Positions 8,901-10,395 of a stretch of DNA of 10,395 bases are shown one piece after another. The stretch is from assembly GCA_009733775.1 (NCBI GenBank), contig WOGZ01000636.1, positions 1-10,395 on the forward strand. The letters run 5' to 3'. Source of the DNA: Alectoria sarmentosa (Eukaryota > Ascomycota > Lecanoromycetes > Lecanorales > Parmeliaceae). Every line of letters begins with the position of its first letter. Positions within the stretch are counted from its first letter, which is position 1. A model generated the notes under the pieces. That model worked only from the letters and a program-made list of their open reading frames with translations. It did no database searches and had not been told where the DNA came from. A program made the translations under genes and the position numbers.

Positions 8901-9070
8901 TGTTTTTTAATAATTTTATTTAAAGTTATAAAAAAAACGTTTATAATATTAATATATGTTTTAAATAACAATTAAAAAATATTATTAGCAATTAAATATT
9001 AAAATTAAATTAAATAAAATGAAATATATATATTAATTATCAAATTAAATATAAATGAATTTTAAATGAA

Positions 9071-9098
9071 TTTCAAGTTTCAAGTTTCAAGTTTTAAG
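9071..9098 (+). repeat. Four tandem copies of TTTCAAG
   Basis: TTTCAAG repeats at 9071-9077, 9078-9084 and 9085-9091, with a fourth copy at 9092-9098 changed to TTTTAAG. The single change is C to T. The run is a small minisatellite leading into the (TA)n tract. Confidence 0.9.
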
Positions 9099-9104
9099 TT
9101 TTAT

Positions 9105-9110
<6 letters not shown>

Positions 9111-9139
<29 letters not shown>
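9111..9139. repeat. (TA)n microsatellite, 14.5 units
   Basis: Uninterrupted alternating TA over 29 bases, separated by a few bases from the (AAT)n tract that follows. It is likely length-variable. Confidence 0.95.
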
Positions 9140-9145
<6 letters not shown>

Positions 9146-9146
9146 C

Positions 9147-9170
9147 AATAATAATAATAATAATAATAAT
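9147..9170. repeat. (AAT)8 microsatellite
   Basis: Eight perfect AAT units, preceded by an interrupted AATAAC. Together with the heptamer and the TA tract this makes a compound repeat block of about 100 bases between the two duplication copies. Confidence 0.95.
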
Positions 9171-9269
9171 ATAATAAATTAATTTAATTTATATTTTTTA
9201 AAAATGTCAAATAGTTAATTTAATTTTAATTTTAAAATAAATATATTTAATATAATATTATTAATATTT

Positions 9270-9324
9270 AAAATTTATTTAAAATTTATTTAAAATTTAT
9301 TTAAAATTTATTTAAAATTTATTT
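9270..9324. repeat. Minisatellite: five copies of AAAATTTATTT
   Basis: Five perfect 11-base units occupy 9270-9280, 9281-9291, 9292-9302, 9303-9313 and 9314-9324. Identity between units implies recent expansion. There is no spacer between units, so this is not a CRISPR array. Confidence 0.95.
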
Positions 9325-9486
9325 ATAAAAATTTTAAAATATAAAATTTTAATTTAATTATTTAAAATCTTAATTTCAATATTATTAATATATTAATAAT
9401 TATTTATAATTATCTTATTTTCAATTTTATTTTTTATTTTTATTATTTAATATTTTTATATAAAAATTAATATCTTTAAGTATTAA

Positions 9487-10262
9487 TAAATTTACGTATA
9501 TTTTTTTAAATTATAATTAATATTTTTAAATAAATGAGATTTATAAAACTATAAAGGTTTATATTAATTATTAAAATTGTTACGAAGTTTTTTATCTTCA
9601 AGCGAAATTATTTATTATAAATTATATTATTATATTTTATTAAATTATTTAAAATAAGATTTCTTTATAATAATTTTTTTTTAATATATTTAAATGTATA
9701 ATATTAAAAAATAACAAATTCACGATTTATTTATAATAGTAATTATTTTATTTAATTAATATATTATAATATTATTAAAAAAAGTTTTTATTATAAATAT
9801 TTATTTATTTAAATATTAATCTTTTTTAAAAAAACGTTTTAATTTTTTTCTTCTTAATTTTTTTCTTTTATTATTTTATTATTTTATTAAATCAGATTTC
9901 AAAATGTATATTAATTAAATCTTAATTTAAATTTTATAATTTTATTAATTTTATTTTATTTAATGTTATTTATATAAACGAATTTTTTTTAAAAACGTTT
10001 ATAATTAAAGATTTCGTTTATATTAAAATATAAATATTTTTTCATTTTTTCATTTTTTAAATTTAATTAATATATAAATTTAAATTCAATTAAAAATTGT
10101 TTAAAAATATTATTATTAATTTAAATGTTAATTTTATAATTATAATTTATAATATTTTATATTTATTAAAATATTAAAATAAGAATAAAAATATATATTT
10201 TAATATAAATGAATTAAAGTTATAAAATATTATATATTATAGAAATAAAATATATAAAATTA
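9487..10262. repeat. Segmental duplication, right copy
   Basis: This is the partner of 8091-8900, with the anchors listed there. It lacks some C/G of the left copy (the TAAACGAA core is TAAATGAA here, at 10205-10212) but has others, for instance TTGTTACGAAG around 9577-9587. Insertions and deletions of a few to a few tens of bases separate the copies, so this duplication is older, or has decayed differently, than the 611-bp array. Confidence 0.6.
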
Positions 10263-10341
10263 TATAAATTTATTTAAATTATAAAAATAAAAATATATTA
10301 TTATTAATATATATTTTAAATAAAAATTAAAGTTAAATGAT

Positions 10342-10395
10342 TAAAATAAATAAAATAAATAAAATAAATAAAATAAATAAAATAAATAAAATAAA
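10342..10395. repeat. Minisatellite: six copies of TAAAATAAA, running off the window
   Basis: Six perfect 9-base units occupy the last 54 bases and reach the window edge, so the full length is unknown. The pattern can also be read as alternating TAAAA and TAAA. Confidence 0.93.

Noticed and set aside
9270..9324. CRISPR-like array
   Set aside because: The 11-base units are directly adjacent with no spacers; this is a minisatellite.
1..10395. Protein-coding genes on either strand
   Set aside because: TAA, TAG and TGA occur at short intervals in all frames and no conserved motif is readable, so any open stretch here is chance.
1..10395. Organelle genome (mitochondrion or plastid)
   Set aside because: Ten kilobases without a single tRNA, rRNA or respiratory gene is unlike most organelle genomes, and the repeat types look nuclear.

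Overview
No gene can be supported in this window. It is extremely AT-rich, non-coding, repeat-bearing DNA, almost certainly eukaryotic and nuclear. Stop codons are dense in all six frames, and I recognise no protein family, tRNA, rRNA, CRISPR array or bacterial insertion sequence.

Base composition is graded. Hand counts on 60-base lines give 14 G+C at 61-120, 24 at 4021-4080, and 0 at both 8221-8280 and 9241-9300. The few C and G residues sit in CpG far more often than this composition predicts. Two kinds of genome fit. One is a hymenopteran, bee-like AT-rich intergenic region: CpG excess, many short tandem repeats, and a small higher-complexity island. The other is an AT-rich compartment of a filamentous ascomycete shaped by repeat-induced point mutation (RIP), which would better explain how the central repeats have diverged. 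I lean slightly to the insect on overall look, but the central array argues for a RIP-like process. The organism call is open.

Layout. 1-1180: AT-rich DNA with scattered CpG and no recognised feature. 1181-1250: a 70-bp island at 39% G+C, the best candidate for a conserved element. 1931-2085: a long imperfect AT inverted repeat. 2377-2475 and 3355-3456: two copies of a dispersed repeat. 3474-4826: the most striking object, a tandem array of a 611-bp unit (two full copies and a 131-bp partial third). 5400-5484: a 25-T run bracketed by a 9-bp direct repeat, perhaps a tiny retroposed insertion. 5485-8090: unstructured AT-rich DNA. 8091-10262: a decayed segmental duplication with 1.36-1.40 kb spacing, with a cluster of micro- and minisatellites between and after its copies.

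The main result is the array. Full copies 1 and 2 align over 611 bases without an indel and differ at 85 sites by hand count: 79 transitions and 6 transversions. The partial copy differs from copy 2 at 12 sites, all transitions. Many changes are paired CG-to-TA swaps of a whole dinucleotide, and the same swaps appear between the two dispersed repeats outside the array. This looks like directed C-to-T change on both strands of duplicated DNA. The right-hand duplication instead carries indels and many A/T transversions, so the window holds duplications with two different histories.
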